A stretch of DNA of 5,019 nt from Betaproteobacteria bacterium (GTDB taxonomy: Bacteria > Pseudomonadota > Gammaproteobacteria > Burkholderiales > Rhodocyclaceae), in contig JAGWUW010000218.1 in NCBI GenBank assembly GCA_028868235.1, forward strand, positions 1-5,019, in the 5' to 3' direction. A program made the position numbers and the translations under genes. Positions 1-5,019 of this stretch are shown here, piece by piece; the stretch's first letter is position 1, and each line of letters begins with the position of its first letter. The notes under the pieces are model-generated. The model was not told where the DNA came from. It ran no database searches and saw only the letters and a program-made list of their open reading frames with translations.

Positions 1-696
1 TTTGACCGCAGCGAAGAATACGCAGGCCTGCTGACAGACATCAGTAACTTGCAGGCCGCTTTGACCTTGGAGACCGCATCAGACACGCTGAAGCAGACCC
101 GTAAATTGGGCAAAGCTCTCTCAGCACTCAAGGCTATTGATTTCTTCCCAGGCGAAGCACAGAAGCAAGCCGAGGCCGGCTTGTTGGAACTGGAGCGAGT
201 TGCCAACCAAGTGCTTTCGCCCGACGAGCCGCATGCGGTCGCCGGTGAAATCGAGCGTCTTGATCCCAAGACTTATGTCGGTAAAACCTGGGCGACGCGC
301 CGCCGTCCCTGGGTGGATCGCTTGGCCAGCGCTTGGCTAATCCGCCGCTACATTGATGCCGACGCCAAGATTCTCTGGCTGGAGTCGCCAGACAAATGCC
401 CAGCCAAGGCATTGGGCTTCGATTTCGACGGTGCCCGTTTCAGCCATGTCGGCGCCAAAGTGACCTTCGAGGTGTTGCTGGCCAGCTTCGGCTTCGAGAT
501 TCCTGAGCTGAAACGCCTTGGCGCGCTGGTGCATTACCTCGACGTCGGCGGCATCCAGCCGCCCGAGGCCGCCGGCATCGAAAGCGTGCTGGCCGGCATG
601 CGTAGCGCCATCAACGACGACGACCAACTTCTGCAGGCCGCCTGTGCGGTATTCGACGGCCTCATCGTGGCTTTTGTGAAGGAATCCCAATCATGA
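1..696 (+). CDS. chrB: Chromate resistance protein ChrB, 3' part (5' end outside window)
   Basis: The frame is open from base 1, so the gene is cut by the window edge; the visible part encodes 231 residues of a protein usually around 300 or more. The TTG at base 49 lies inside the frame and has no reason to be the start. Residues 1-85 of the fragment are a charged, helical stretch matching the end of the ChrB N-terminal domain. Residues about 95-225 form the ChrB C-terminal domain, recognised by TRRRPWVDRLASAWLIRRYI (100-119), FSHVGAKVTFE (147-157) and the HYLDVGG block (178-184). In studied operons ChrB is a cytoplasmic chromate-responsive regulator of chrA expression and improves resistance; that role is family knowledge. 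The gene ends in a 4-base ATGA overlap with chrA, indicating translational coupling. Family assignment is firm; the regulatory role is inferred. Confidence 0.93.
   Translation, partial: FDRSEEYAGLLTDISNLQAALTLETASDTLKQTRKLGKALSALKAIDFFPGEAQKQAEAGLLELERVANQVLSPDEPHAVAGEIERLDPKTYVGKTWATRRRPWVDRLASAWLIRRYIDADAKILWLESPDKCPAKALGFDFDGARFSHVGAKVTFEVLLASFGFEIPELKRLGALVHYLDVGGIQPPEAAGIESVLAGMRSAINDDDQLLQAACAVFDGLIVAFVKESQS
679..684 (+). promoter_or_regulatory. Ribosome binding site of chrA
   Basis: AAGGAA lies inside the 3' end of chrB, eight bases before the chrA ATG at 693. It supports that ATG as the start and lets ribosomes load on chrA either independently or by re-initiation at the ATGA overlap. 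Confidence 0.7.
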
Positions 697-2063
697 CAAC
701 AACTACCTTGGACACTGGCGTCGCCGATACCGGCGCTGCTCCGGCTCCTGTTTCCTTCTGGGAAGCCTTCCGCTTCTGGCTCAAGCTCGGCTTCATCAGC
801 TTTGGCGGCCCGGCCGGCCAGATTGCCATCATGCACAGCGAGCTGGTCGAGCGCCGGCGCTGGATTTCCGAGAAGCGCTTCCTCCATGCGCTGAACTACT
901 GCATGCTGCTGCCCGGTCCCGAGGCCCAGCAGCTGGCTACCTATATCGGCTGGTTGATGCACCGTACCTGGGGCGGGATCATCGCCGGTGGTTTGTTCAT
1001 CTTGCCGTCGCTCTTCGTTCTGATCGCCTTGTCGTGGATCTACATCGCCTTCGGCGACGTACCGCTGGTGGCTGGCCTGTTCTACGGCATCAAGCCCGCA
1101 GTCACCGCCATCGTAGTGCAGGCGACCCATCGTATCGGCTCGCGGGCATTGAAGAACAACGTGCTCTGGGCGATTGCCGCCGCGGCCTTTGTGGCCATCT
1201 TTGCGCTCAACGTCCCGTTTCCCCTGATCGTCGCTGTTGCCGCCCTGATCGGTTACATCGGCGGCCGGATCAGCCCGGACAAATTCAAGTCGGGCGGCGG
1301 TCATGGCAAGGCTGACAAGTCCTATGGTGCAGCCATCATCGATGACAACACCCCGACACCCGACCACGCCCGTTTCAAGTGGTCAGGTCTCCTGACGATG
1401 GCTGTCGTAGGTGGCCTGCTGTGGGCGTTGCCGATGGGCTTCTTGACCGCAAGCTACGGCTGGGAACACCCACTGACGCAAATGGGCTGGTTCTTCACCA
1501 AGGCCGCACTCATGACCTTCGGCGGCGCCTATGCAGTGTTGCCCTATGTCTATCAAGGCGCGGTCGGCCATTACGGCTGGCTCACGCCCACGCAGATGAT
1601 CGATGGCCTGGCCCTGGGCGAAACGACGCCGGGACCGCTGATCATGGTGGTGACCTTCGTCGGCTTTGTCGGCGGCTATGTGAAGGCGGTGTTCGGCCCC
1701 GAGCATCTATTCCTCGCCGGCACCGTGGCCGCCGTCGTGGTGACCTGGTTCACCTTCCTGCCGTCCTTCATCTTCATCCTCGCCGGTGGCCCGCTGGTCG
1801 AAAGCACGCATAACGACATCAAGTTCACCGCCCCGTTGACCGCGATCACCGGCGCTGTCGTCGGCGTGATCCTCAACCTGGCTTTGTTCTTCGGCTATCA
1901 CGTCCTGTGGCCTAAGGGCTTCGAAGGCGGCTTCGAATGGATTTCCGCCCTGATTGCCATTGGCGCCGCTGTTGCGCTATTCCGCTTCAAGGCCAACGTC
2001 ATCCATGTGATCTTGGCTTGTGCCCTGGTGGGGTTGCTCATCAAAACCGTATTCGGCGCTTGA
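693..2063 (+). CDS. chrA: Chromate efflux transporter ChrA (long-chain CHR family)
   Basis: This encodes a 456-residue inner-membrane protein that exports chromate from the cytoplasm, lowering intracellular Cr(VI). It has the two-domain layout of long CHR proteins. The N-terminal half carries GFISFGGPAGQIA (33-45) and LLPGPEAQQLATYIGW (72-87). The C-terminal half carries the parallel motifs MTFGGAYAVLPYV (274-286) and GLALGETTPGPLIM (305-318). Between them is a hydrophilic linker of about 40 residues (190-230) rich in Gly, Lys and Asp. Most of the rest is hydrophobic segments typical of a polytopic protein. Length and both motif pairs are as expected for the family, with no frameshift. The start ATG overlaps the chrB stop and has a good ribosome binding site. 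The first 20 residues (Thr/Ala/Pro rich) look like a variable cytoplasmic lead. Assignment is firm; substrate specificity follows from the family and the chrB and SOD neighbours. Sulfate is a competitor known for the family. Confidence 0.97.
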   Translation: MTTTTLDTGVADTGAAPAPVSFWEAFRFWLKLGFISFGGPAGQIAIMHSELVERRRWISEKRFLHALNYCMLLPGPEAQQLATYIGWLMHRTWGGIIAGGLFILPSLFVLIALSWIYIAFGDVPLVAGLFYGIKPAVTAIVVQATHRIGSRALKNNVLWAIAAAAFVAIFALNVPFPLIVAVAALIGYIGGRISPDKFKSGGGHGKADKSYGAAIIDDNTPTPDHARFKWSGLLTMAVVGGLLWALPMGFLTASYGWEHPLTQMGWFFTKAALMTFGGAYAVLPYVYQGAVGHYGWLTPTQMIDGLALGETTPGPLIMVVTFVGFVGGYVKAVFGPEHLFLAGTVAAVVVTWFTFLPSFIFILAGGPLVESTHNDIKFTAPLTAITGAVVGVILNLALFFGYHVLWPKGFEGGFEWISALIAIGAAVALFRFKANVIHVILACALVGLLIKTVFGA

Positions 2064-2085
2064 GTAGCGCTTTGCACATAAATCA

Positions 2086-2091
2086 AAGGAG
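2086..2091 (+). promoter_or_regulatory. Strong ribosome binding site of the SOD-rhodanese gene
   Basis: AAGGAG sits six bases before the ATG at 2098, in the 34-base gap after chrA. It is one of the two best Shine-Dalgarno matches in the window and fixes the start of the fusion gene. The gap holds no obvious hairpin or T-run, so read-through from chrA is expected. Confidence 0.8.
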
Positions 2092-2097
2092 AGAACC

Positions 2098-3012
2098 ATG
2101 GACGCATTGATGCAAGCGCTGCCGTTCAATGCAGCAAGTATCGATGGCTTGTCAGAAAAGCTGATCAACAGCCATCACGCCAACAATTACGGCGGCGCCG
2201 TAAAGCGGCTCAACGCCATACGCGCCACGCTGGCCGAACTGCCGGCGGCAACGGCACCGAATTTCACGCTCAACGGCTTGAAGCGCGAGGAGCTGATCGC
2301 CACCAACTCCATGCTGCTGCATGAGCTCTATTTCGACTGTCTGGGCGGCAATGGCGAACCTGAGATCGCCATGAAGCTCGCACTGGCCGCCAACTTCGGT
2401 TCCTATGAGCGTTGGCGTGAGGAGTTCATCGCCATGGGCAAGGCCCTCGGCGGCGGTTCCGGCTGGGTGCTGCTGGTCTTCCAGCCGCGCGAAGGAACGC
2501 TGATCAATCAATGGGCGGCCGACCACACCCACGCGGTGGCGGGCGGCATTCCGGTCCTGGCACTCGATATGTACGAGCACGCCTATCACATGGATTTCGG
2601 CGCCAACGCCGGCGCCTATGTCGAGGCTTTCATGAAGGTGATCGACTGGAAGAAGGTCTATGCACGCTTCCAGCGGGCCGCCGAATCCGCCAGCGCTCAC
2701 CTGGTAGCCCATGCCGACGCATTGAAAAGCCATCCCTTGGTGCTGGATGTACGTCGCAAGCGCGTCTTCGAGAAGGCGAACACCACCTTACCTGGGGCGC
2801 AGTGGCGTGACCCGGACAATGTCGCCGAATGGTGCGACAGCGTGCCCAAGGACAAACCGGTCTTGGTCTACTGCATCTATGGGCACGAGGTCGGCCGCTC
2901 GACGGCCCTGGCGCTTCGCGCTCGCGGCATTGACGCCCGCGTCCTGGAGGGGGGTATCGACGCTTGGCAGCGTGAAGGCCGGCCCACGGCCAGCAAGGAA
3001 GCCTTGCCATAA
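2098..3012 (+). CDS. Fe/Mn superoxide dismutase (ChrC-like) fused to a rhodanese domain (ChrE-like)
   Basis: This is a 304-residue cytoplasmic protein with no signal peptide. Residues about 1-195 are an iron/manganese superoxide dismutase. The four expected metal ligands are visible by comparison with E. coli SodB: His26 (in INSHHANNYGG; His27 is the alternative), His75 (LLHELYFDCL), Asp157 and His161 (LALDMYEHAYHMDFG). Residues about 210-298 are a rhodanese domain. It has VLDVRRKRVFE (215-225), a strand leading to Cys259 in the active loop CIYGHEVGRS, and the closing VLEGGIDAW (282-290). SODs of this family remove superoxide; rhodaneses transfer sulfur through a persulfide on the loop cysteine. 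Separate chrC (SOD) and chrE (rhodanese-type) genes are known in chr operons such as the C. metallidurans pMOL28 cluster; here both are in one reading frame with no stop between. The SOD second shell is divergent (Ala34 where E. coli has Tyr34, Asn30 for His30), so catalytic strength is uncertain. Domain calls are firm; the role in chromate detoxification is inferred from the operon. Confidence 0.92.
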   Translation: MDALMQALPFNAASIDGLSEKLINSHHANNYGGAVKRLNAIRATLAELPAATAPNFTLNGLKREELIATNSMLLHELYFDCLGGNGEPEIAMKLALAANFGSYERWREEFIAMGKALGGGSGWVLLVFQPREGTLINQWAADHTHAVAGGIPVLALDMYEHAYHMDFGANAGAYVEAFMKVIDWKKVYARFQRAAESASAHLVAHADALKSHPLVLDVRRKRVFEKANTTLPGAQWRDPDNVAEWCDSVPKDKPVLVYCIYGHEVGRSTALALRARGIDARVLEGGIDAWQREGRPTASKEALP

Positions 3013-3017
3013 GGCTT

Positions 3018-3383
3018 ATGCACTTGGCGCTATACCGGATTCAGCTGGCGATCCTATTGAGCATGGTTTGCACGCTGACCCATGCCAAGGATCATGTGCT
3101 GTCTGGCGCCGAACTTCGCGATCGCTTGGCGGGCAGGACTATTACTGACGGCACCCATTGGAGCTACGTGCTGAATACGGATGGTCGCGTATCTGCCATC
3201 GATATGGGCAAGAACCGAAGCGGTGTCTGGCGCATCAGTGCCGGCGAGCTTTGCATCAGGGTGCCCGTCCAGGCGTCTGAGGATTGCTGGTCAGTCCGCC
3301 AGCGCAACACGCAGTTTTTTCTGGTCAGGGAGGGCGGCGCGCCCATTGAGATAACGGTGGAGCCGGCGCCCGGGACAAATTGA
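3018..3383 (+). CDS. Small exported protein of unknown function with a cysteine pair
   Basis: This encodes 121 residues that I cannot assign to a named family. The N-terminus is a Sec signal peptide: a short basic start (Arg7), a hydrophobic core at about 8-20, and a likely signal peptidase I site after THA (residue 23). A lipoprotein site is unlikely because the residues before Cys18 (SMV) do not fit a lipobox. The mature part of about 98 residues looks like a small beta-rich domain: AELRDRLAGRTI (31-42), SGVWRISAGELCIRV (68-82), EDCWSVRQ (88-95). Its two cysteines, Cys79 and Cys90, could form a disulfide in the periplasm. The start ATG lies five bases after the SOD-rhodanese stop, with only a weak AAGG close by, so translation is probably coupled; Met16 is a poorer start because it would remove most of the signal peptide. 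Position in the operon suggests a periplasmic role in metal stress, which is inference only. Confidence 0.8.
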   Translation: MHLALYRIQLAILLSMVCTLTHAKDHVLSGAELRDRLAGRTITDGTHWSYVLNTDGRVSAIDMGKNRSGVWRISAGELCIRVPVQASEDCWSVRQRNTQFFLVREGGAPIEITVEPAPGTN

Positions 3384-3384
3384 C

Positions 3385-3389
3385 AGGAG
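3385..3389 (+). promoter_or_regulatory. Ribosome binding site of the ChrB-domain gene
   Basis: AGGAG occurs six bases before the ATG at 3396, in the 12-base gap after the preceding stop codon. It supports that start and the full N-terminus that matches the ChrB C-terminal domain. Confidence 0.75.
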
Positions 3390-3395
3390 CTCGCA

Positions 3396-3842
3396 ATGAA
3401 GTGGATTACCCGTGAACGCCCGAAGATCGATCGGATTGCTTGCCCCTGGCTGATCGCTCGCTTCATCGACAAATCCCCGGAGTTTCTTTATGTGCCGCCT
3501 GGCGACGTGCTGCGTATCGCCGAGGAGACGGGTGCAATACCCTACGACGTGCCCGGCGTCGAGCTGACGCACGTTGGGGAGGATTGCAGCTTCGACACGA
3601 TTCTCAAAAAGTACACGTTGACCGATCCGGCGCTTCAAGACCTCGCGGTCATTGTGCGCGGGGCCGACACCGATCGCCACGACCTGGCGCCGCAATGCGC
3701 CGGTCTGTTGGCCATCTCCCTCGGGCTATCGCAGAACTTCAGTGACGATCATGAAATGCTGAAGCACGGCATGATCATGTATGACGCCCTATATGCCTGG
3801 TGTCGCCACGCCAGAGGCGAGACGCACTCCTGGAAGTACTAG
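3396..3842 (+). CDS. Stand-alone ChrB C-terminal-domain protein
   Basis: This encodes 148 residues that form a ChrB C-terminal domain and nothing else. TRERPKIDRIACPWLIARFI (5-24) lines up with the TRRRPWVDRLASAWLIRRYI block of the ChrB encoded at the left edge, and LTHVGEDCSFDTIL (57-70) lines up with its FSHVGAKVTFEVLL. It is therefore a paralogue of the domain already present in this operon, lacking the N-terminal domain. Similar proteins are often annotated as chromate resistance (exported) protein, but no signal peptide is visible here, so a cytoplasmic location is expected. It has cysteines at 16, 64, 101 and 136 and many His/Asp residues (His59, Asp91, His95, His119, His124), some of which could bind metal. 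The ACPWLI cysteine has no counterpart in the left-edge ChrB. Biochemical function is unknown; the link to chromate rests on the domain and the operon. Confidence 0.88.
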   Translation: MKWITRERPKIDRIACPWLIARFIDKSPEFLYVPPGDVLRIAEETGAIPYDVPGVELTHVGEDCSFDTILKKYTLTDPALQDLAVIVRGADTDRHDLAPQCAGLLAISLGLSQNFSDDHEMLKHGMIMYDALYAWCRHARGETHSWKY

Positions 3843-3848
3843 ACGCCG

Positions 3849-3962
3849 ATGGACGAGTTCTGGCGCTATGTCATTGGCGCCCTCGCGGTTGTCGTAGCGA
3901 TTGCTGCCTTGCTGAACCCGCTTCCCCGAGCTCGGAAAAAGCGGGATGATCGTGAACCATGA
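3849..3962 (+). CDS. 37-residue single-helix membrane microprotein
   Basis: A short frame from ATG 3849 to TGA 3960-3962 encodes 37 residues. It begins acidic (MDEFWRY), has one hydrophobic helix at about 7-22 (YVIGALAVVVAIAALL) and ends in a basic tail (RARKKR, 27-32). By the positive-inside rule the N-terminus would face the periplasm and the tail the cytoplasm. The start lies six bases after the previous stop, and its own stop overlaps the next ATG in an ATGA junction, exactly like the chrB/chrA junction. This tight packing and the coherent membrane topology argue that it is real, although the nearest Shine-Dalgarno-like GGAAG (3832-3836) is 12 bases away. It could be a small partner or stabiliser of the downstream transporter, or a leader whose translation sets transporter expression. 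I do not recognise a family. Confidence 0.62.
   Translation: MDEFWRYVIGALAVVVAIAALLNPLPRARKKRDDREP
3917..3945 (+). other. Inverted repeat / possible RNA hairpin before the transporter start
   Basis: CCCGCTT (3917-3923) pairs with AAGCGGG (3939-3945), and between them lies the 10-base palindrome CCGAGCTCGG (3926-3935). The structure lies inside the microprotein gene, 13 bases before the transporter ATG. No T-run follows, so it is not an intrinsic terminator. The only purine-rich stretch that might serve the transporter as a ribosome binding site (around 3939-3946) is in its right arm, which would make transporter translation depend on ribosomes opening the hairpin while translating the microprotein. 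Confidence 0.4.
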
Positions 3963-4999
3963 ACCCATCCGTTATCCATGCTTTACTTGCCGCCGCGCTG
4001 TTCGGGGCAAGCACGCCGTTCGCCAAGGCGCTCGTCGGCGATGTATCGCCTATCCTGTTGGCTGGACTGCTCTATCTCGGTAGCGGCCTCGGACTCAGCA
4101 TCTCCCGACTGATTCGCGACCGTGGATGGCATGCAGCCGGCTTGAAGCCTTCCGAATGGCCCTGGCTACTGGGTGCGATTGGCTTCGGCGGTGTAATCGG
4201 CCCCATGGCCTTGATGTTCGGTCTGACGCATACCAGCGGCTCAGCGGCGTCTTTGCTGCTGAATCTGGAGGCGGTCCTCACGGCCGTCCTGGCCTGGGTG
4301 GTCTTCAAAGAAAACGCGGATCGCCGCATCGTGCTCGGAATGGTGGTCATCGTCGCCGGCGGCGTACTGCTGTCCTGGCCGCGCGGGAACGTAGAAACCT
4401 CAAGCTGGTTAGGTTCGGGAGCCATCGTCCTGGCCTGTTTGTGCTGGGCGATCGACAACAATCTGACACGCAAGGTATCAGCCTCGGACGCTTTGTTCAT
4501 CGCTGGCAGCAAAGGGCTGGTGGCCGGTTCAGTCAATGTGGCATTGGCTGTTTCTTTGGGAGCAGCGCTACCGCCCGTCGATATCGTGGCCGAGGCGATG
4601 GGGTTGGGGCTGCTTGGCTATGGCATCAGCTTGGTGATGTTTGTCCTGGCGCTACGGGGGCTGGGGTCGGCCCGTACCGGAGCCTACTTCTCTACGGCAC
4701 CGTTCATCGGCGCGGCCATCGCCTTATTCGTGTTTGGCGAGCAGGCGACTTGGCTATTCTGGGCGGCGGCAGTATTGATGGGCTTCGGTGTGTGGCTGCA
4801 TTTGACCGAGCAGCATGGGCATGAGCACACCCATGAACCGCTGGCACATAGCCATCGCCACGTTCACGATGAGCACCATCAGCACGAACATCCGGATGGA
4901 TGGGACGGTCGGGAGCCGCATACCCATTCACACCGTCATGTCACGATCACACATAGTCACCCGCACTTCCCGGATATTCACCATCGGCATAGCCACTAG
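3959..4999 (+). CDS. DMT/EamA-family transporter with histidine-rich C-terminal tail
   Basis: This is a 346-residue inner-membrane protein of the drug/metabolite transporter superfamily. It has two EamA repeats, at about 5-140 and 150-281, each of about five hydrophobic helices, giving ten in all. Family marks are LFGASTPFAKAL (14-25), the repeat-1 end LNLEAVLTAVLAWVVFKE (101-118) and the repeat-2 end ARTGAYFSTAPFIGAAIALF (238-257). Residues 281-346 form a soluble tail with 24 histidines out of 66, not part of a normal EamA protein. The start ATG overlaps the microprotein stop by ATGA and has no good ribosome binding site of its own, so expression is probably coupled. DMT proteins carry metabolites, drugs or sometimes metals; the tail and operon suggest a metal or metal-complex substrate, likely exported, but the sequence does not prove this. 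An amino-acid or metabolite exporter with a metal-sensing tail is the main alternative. Confidence 0.88.
   Translation: MNPSVIHALLAAALFGASTPFAKALVGDVSPILLAGLLYLGSGLGLSISRLIRDRGWHAAGLKPSEWPWLLGAIGFGGVIGPMALMFGLTHTSGSAASLLLNLEAVLTAVLAWVVFKENADRRIVLGMVVIVAGGVLLSWPRGNVETSSWLGSGAIVLACLCWAIDNNLTRKVSASDALFIAGSKGLVAGSVNVALAVSLGAALPPVDIVAEAMGLGLLGYGISLVMFVLALRGLGSARTGAYFSTAPFIGAAIALFVFGEQATWLFWAAAVLMGFGVWLHLTEQHGHEHTHEPLAHSHRHVHDEHHQHEHPDGWDGREPHTHSHRHVTITHSHPHFPDIHHRHSH
4799..4996 (+). repeat. Histidine-rich coding tract (transporter tail)
   Basis: This 66-codon tract encodes 24 histidines, mostly in alternating HxH spacing with Glu and Asp between. HSHRHV occurs twice (residues 297-302 and 323-328), encoded by different synonymous codons. 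Such tails typically bind Zn, Ni, Co or Cu ions in other metal proteins; the metal here is unknown. By ten-helix topology the tail should be cytoplasmic if the N-terminus is also cytoplasmic. Confidence 0.85.
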
Positions 5000-5019
5000 G
5001 GGCCAAAGCAGGGCAACAA
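5000..5019. other. Short 3' flank after the last gene, no feature seen
   Basis: Twenty bases follow the transporter stop. They contain no start codon or complete hairpin; whether the operon ends here cannot be judged. Confidence 0.6.

Noticed and set aside
49..51. TTG as the start codon of a 215-residue ChrB
   Set aside because: The frame is open back to base 1 and the upstream residues continue the protein; the gene simply starts before the window.
534..1367. 277-residue frame on the minus strand
   Set aside because: It lies opposite chrB and chrA, shows no recognisable domain, and is a low-complexity Asp/Gly/Arg/Gln-rich product of the GC-rich codon pattern on the other strand.
2152..2733. 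193-residue frame on the minus strand
   Set aside because: It is entirely opposite the SOD-rhodanese gene, which has clear domains and a strong ribosome binding site; the minus frame has neither.
3063..3074. Lipoprotein signal at Cys18 of the small exported protein
   Set aside because: The residues before the cysteine are S-M-V, which do not fit the small residue needed just before a lipobox cysteine; THA at residues 21-23 is a better ordinary cleavage site.
3917..3945. Intrinsic transcription terminator
   Set aside because: The inverted repeat is not followed by a T-run on the + strand and lies inside a coding frame of a tightly packed operon.
4126..4824. 232-residue + strand frame overlapping the EamA transporter
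   Set aside because: It is a shifted-frame shadow rich in Arg and Gly with no domain, while the overlapping frame encodes a clear ten-helix transporter.
4799..4996. CRISPR-like or microsatellite repeat of CAT/CAC units
   Set aside because: There is no regular repeat-spacer structure; the repetition comes from histidine codons in a continuous reading frame.

Overview
The window reads as one stretch of a polycistronic chromate-resistance operon from a GC-rich proteobacterium. Chr gene content and codon use fit a beta- or gammaproteobacterium (Burkholderiales- or Pseudomonas-like), but the sequence alone does not settle the genus or whether this is chromosome, plasmid or transposon. No transposase, integrase, inverted-terminal-repeat or replication gene is present. 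All genes lie on the + strand and the longest internal gap is 34 bases, so no internal promoter or terminator is evident. The operon promoter must lie upstream of base 1.

Left part (1-3012), the classical chr core: the 3' part of chrB (chromate-responsive regulator, cut by the window edge) overlaps chrA (two-domain chromate efflux permease of the CHR family) by an ATGA junction. After a 34-base gap with a strong ribosome binding site comes an unusual fusion gene. It joins an iron/manganese superoxide dismutase (ChrC-like) to a C-terminal rhodanese domain (ChrE-like), combining in one chain two activities that are separate genes in other chr operons.

Right part (3018-4999), an accessory module: a small exported protein with a two-cysteine mature domain; a 148-residue protein consisting only of the ChrB C-terminal domain, so a second copy of that domain in the same operon; a 37-codon gene for a one-helix membrane microprotein; and, overlapping it by ATGA, a ten-helix DMT/EamA transporter with a 66-residue tail holding 24 histidines.

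Working model (inference): ChrB senses chromate and controls the operon, ChrA exports chromate, and the SOD-rhodanese fusion deals with superoxide and sulfur/thiol damage from intracellular chromate reduction. The right module may handle a further step, such as moving a reduced metal, another metal ion or a small metabolite, through the His-tailed transporter. The right module is the least described part of the window and the best candidate for new biology.
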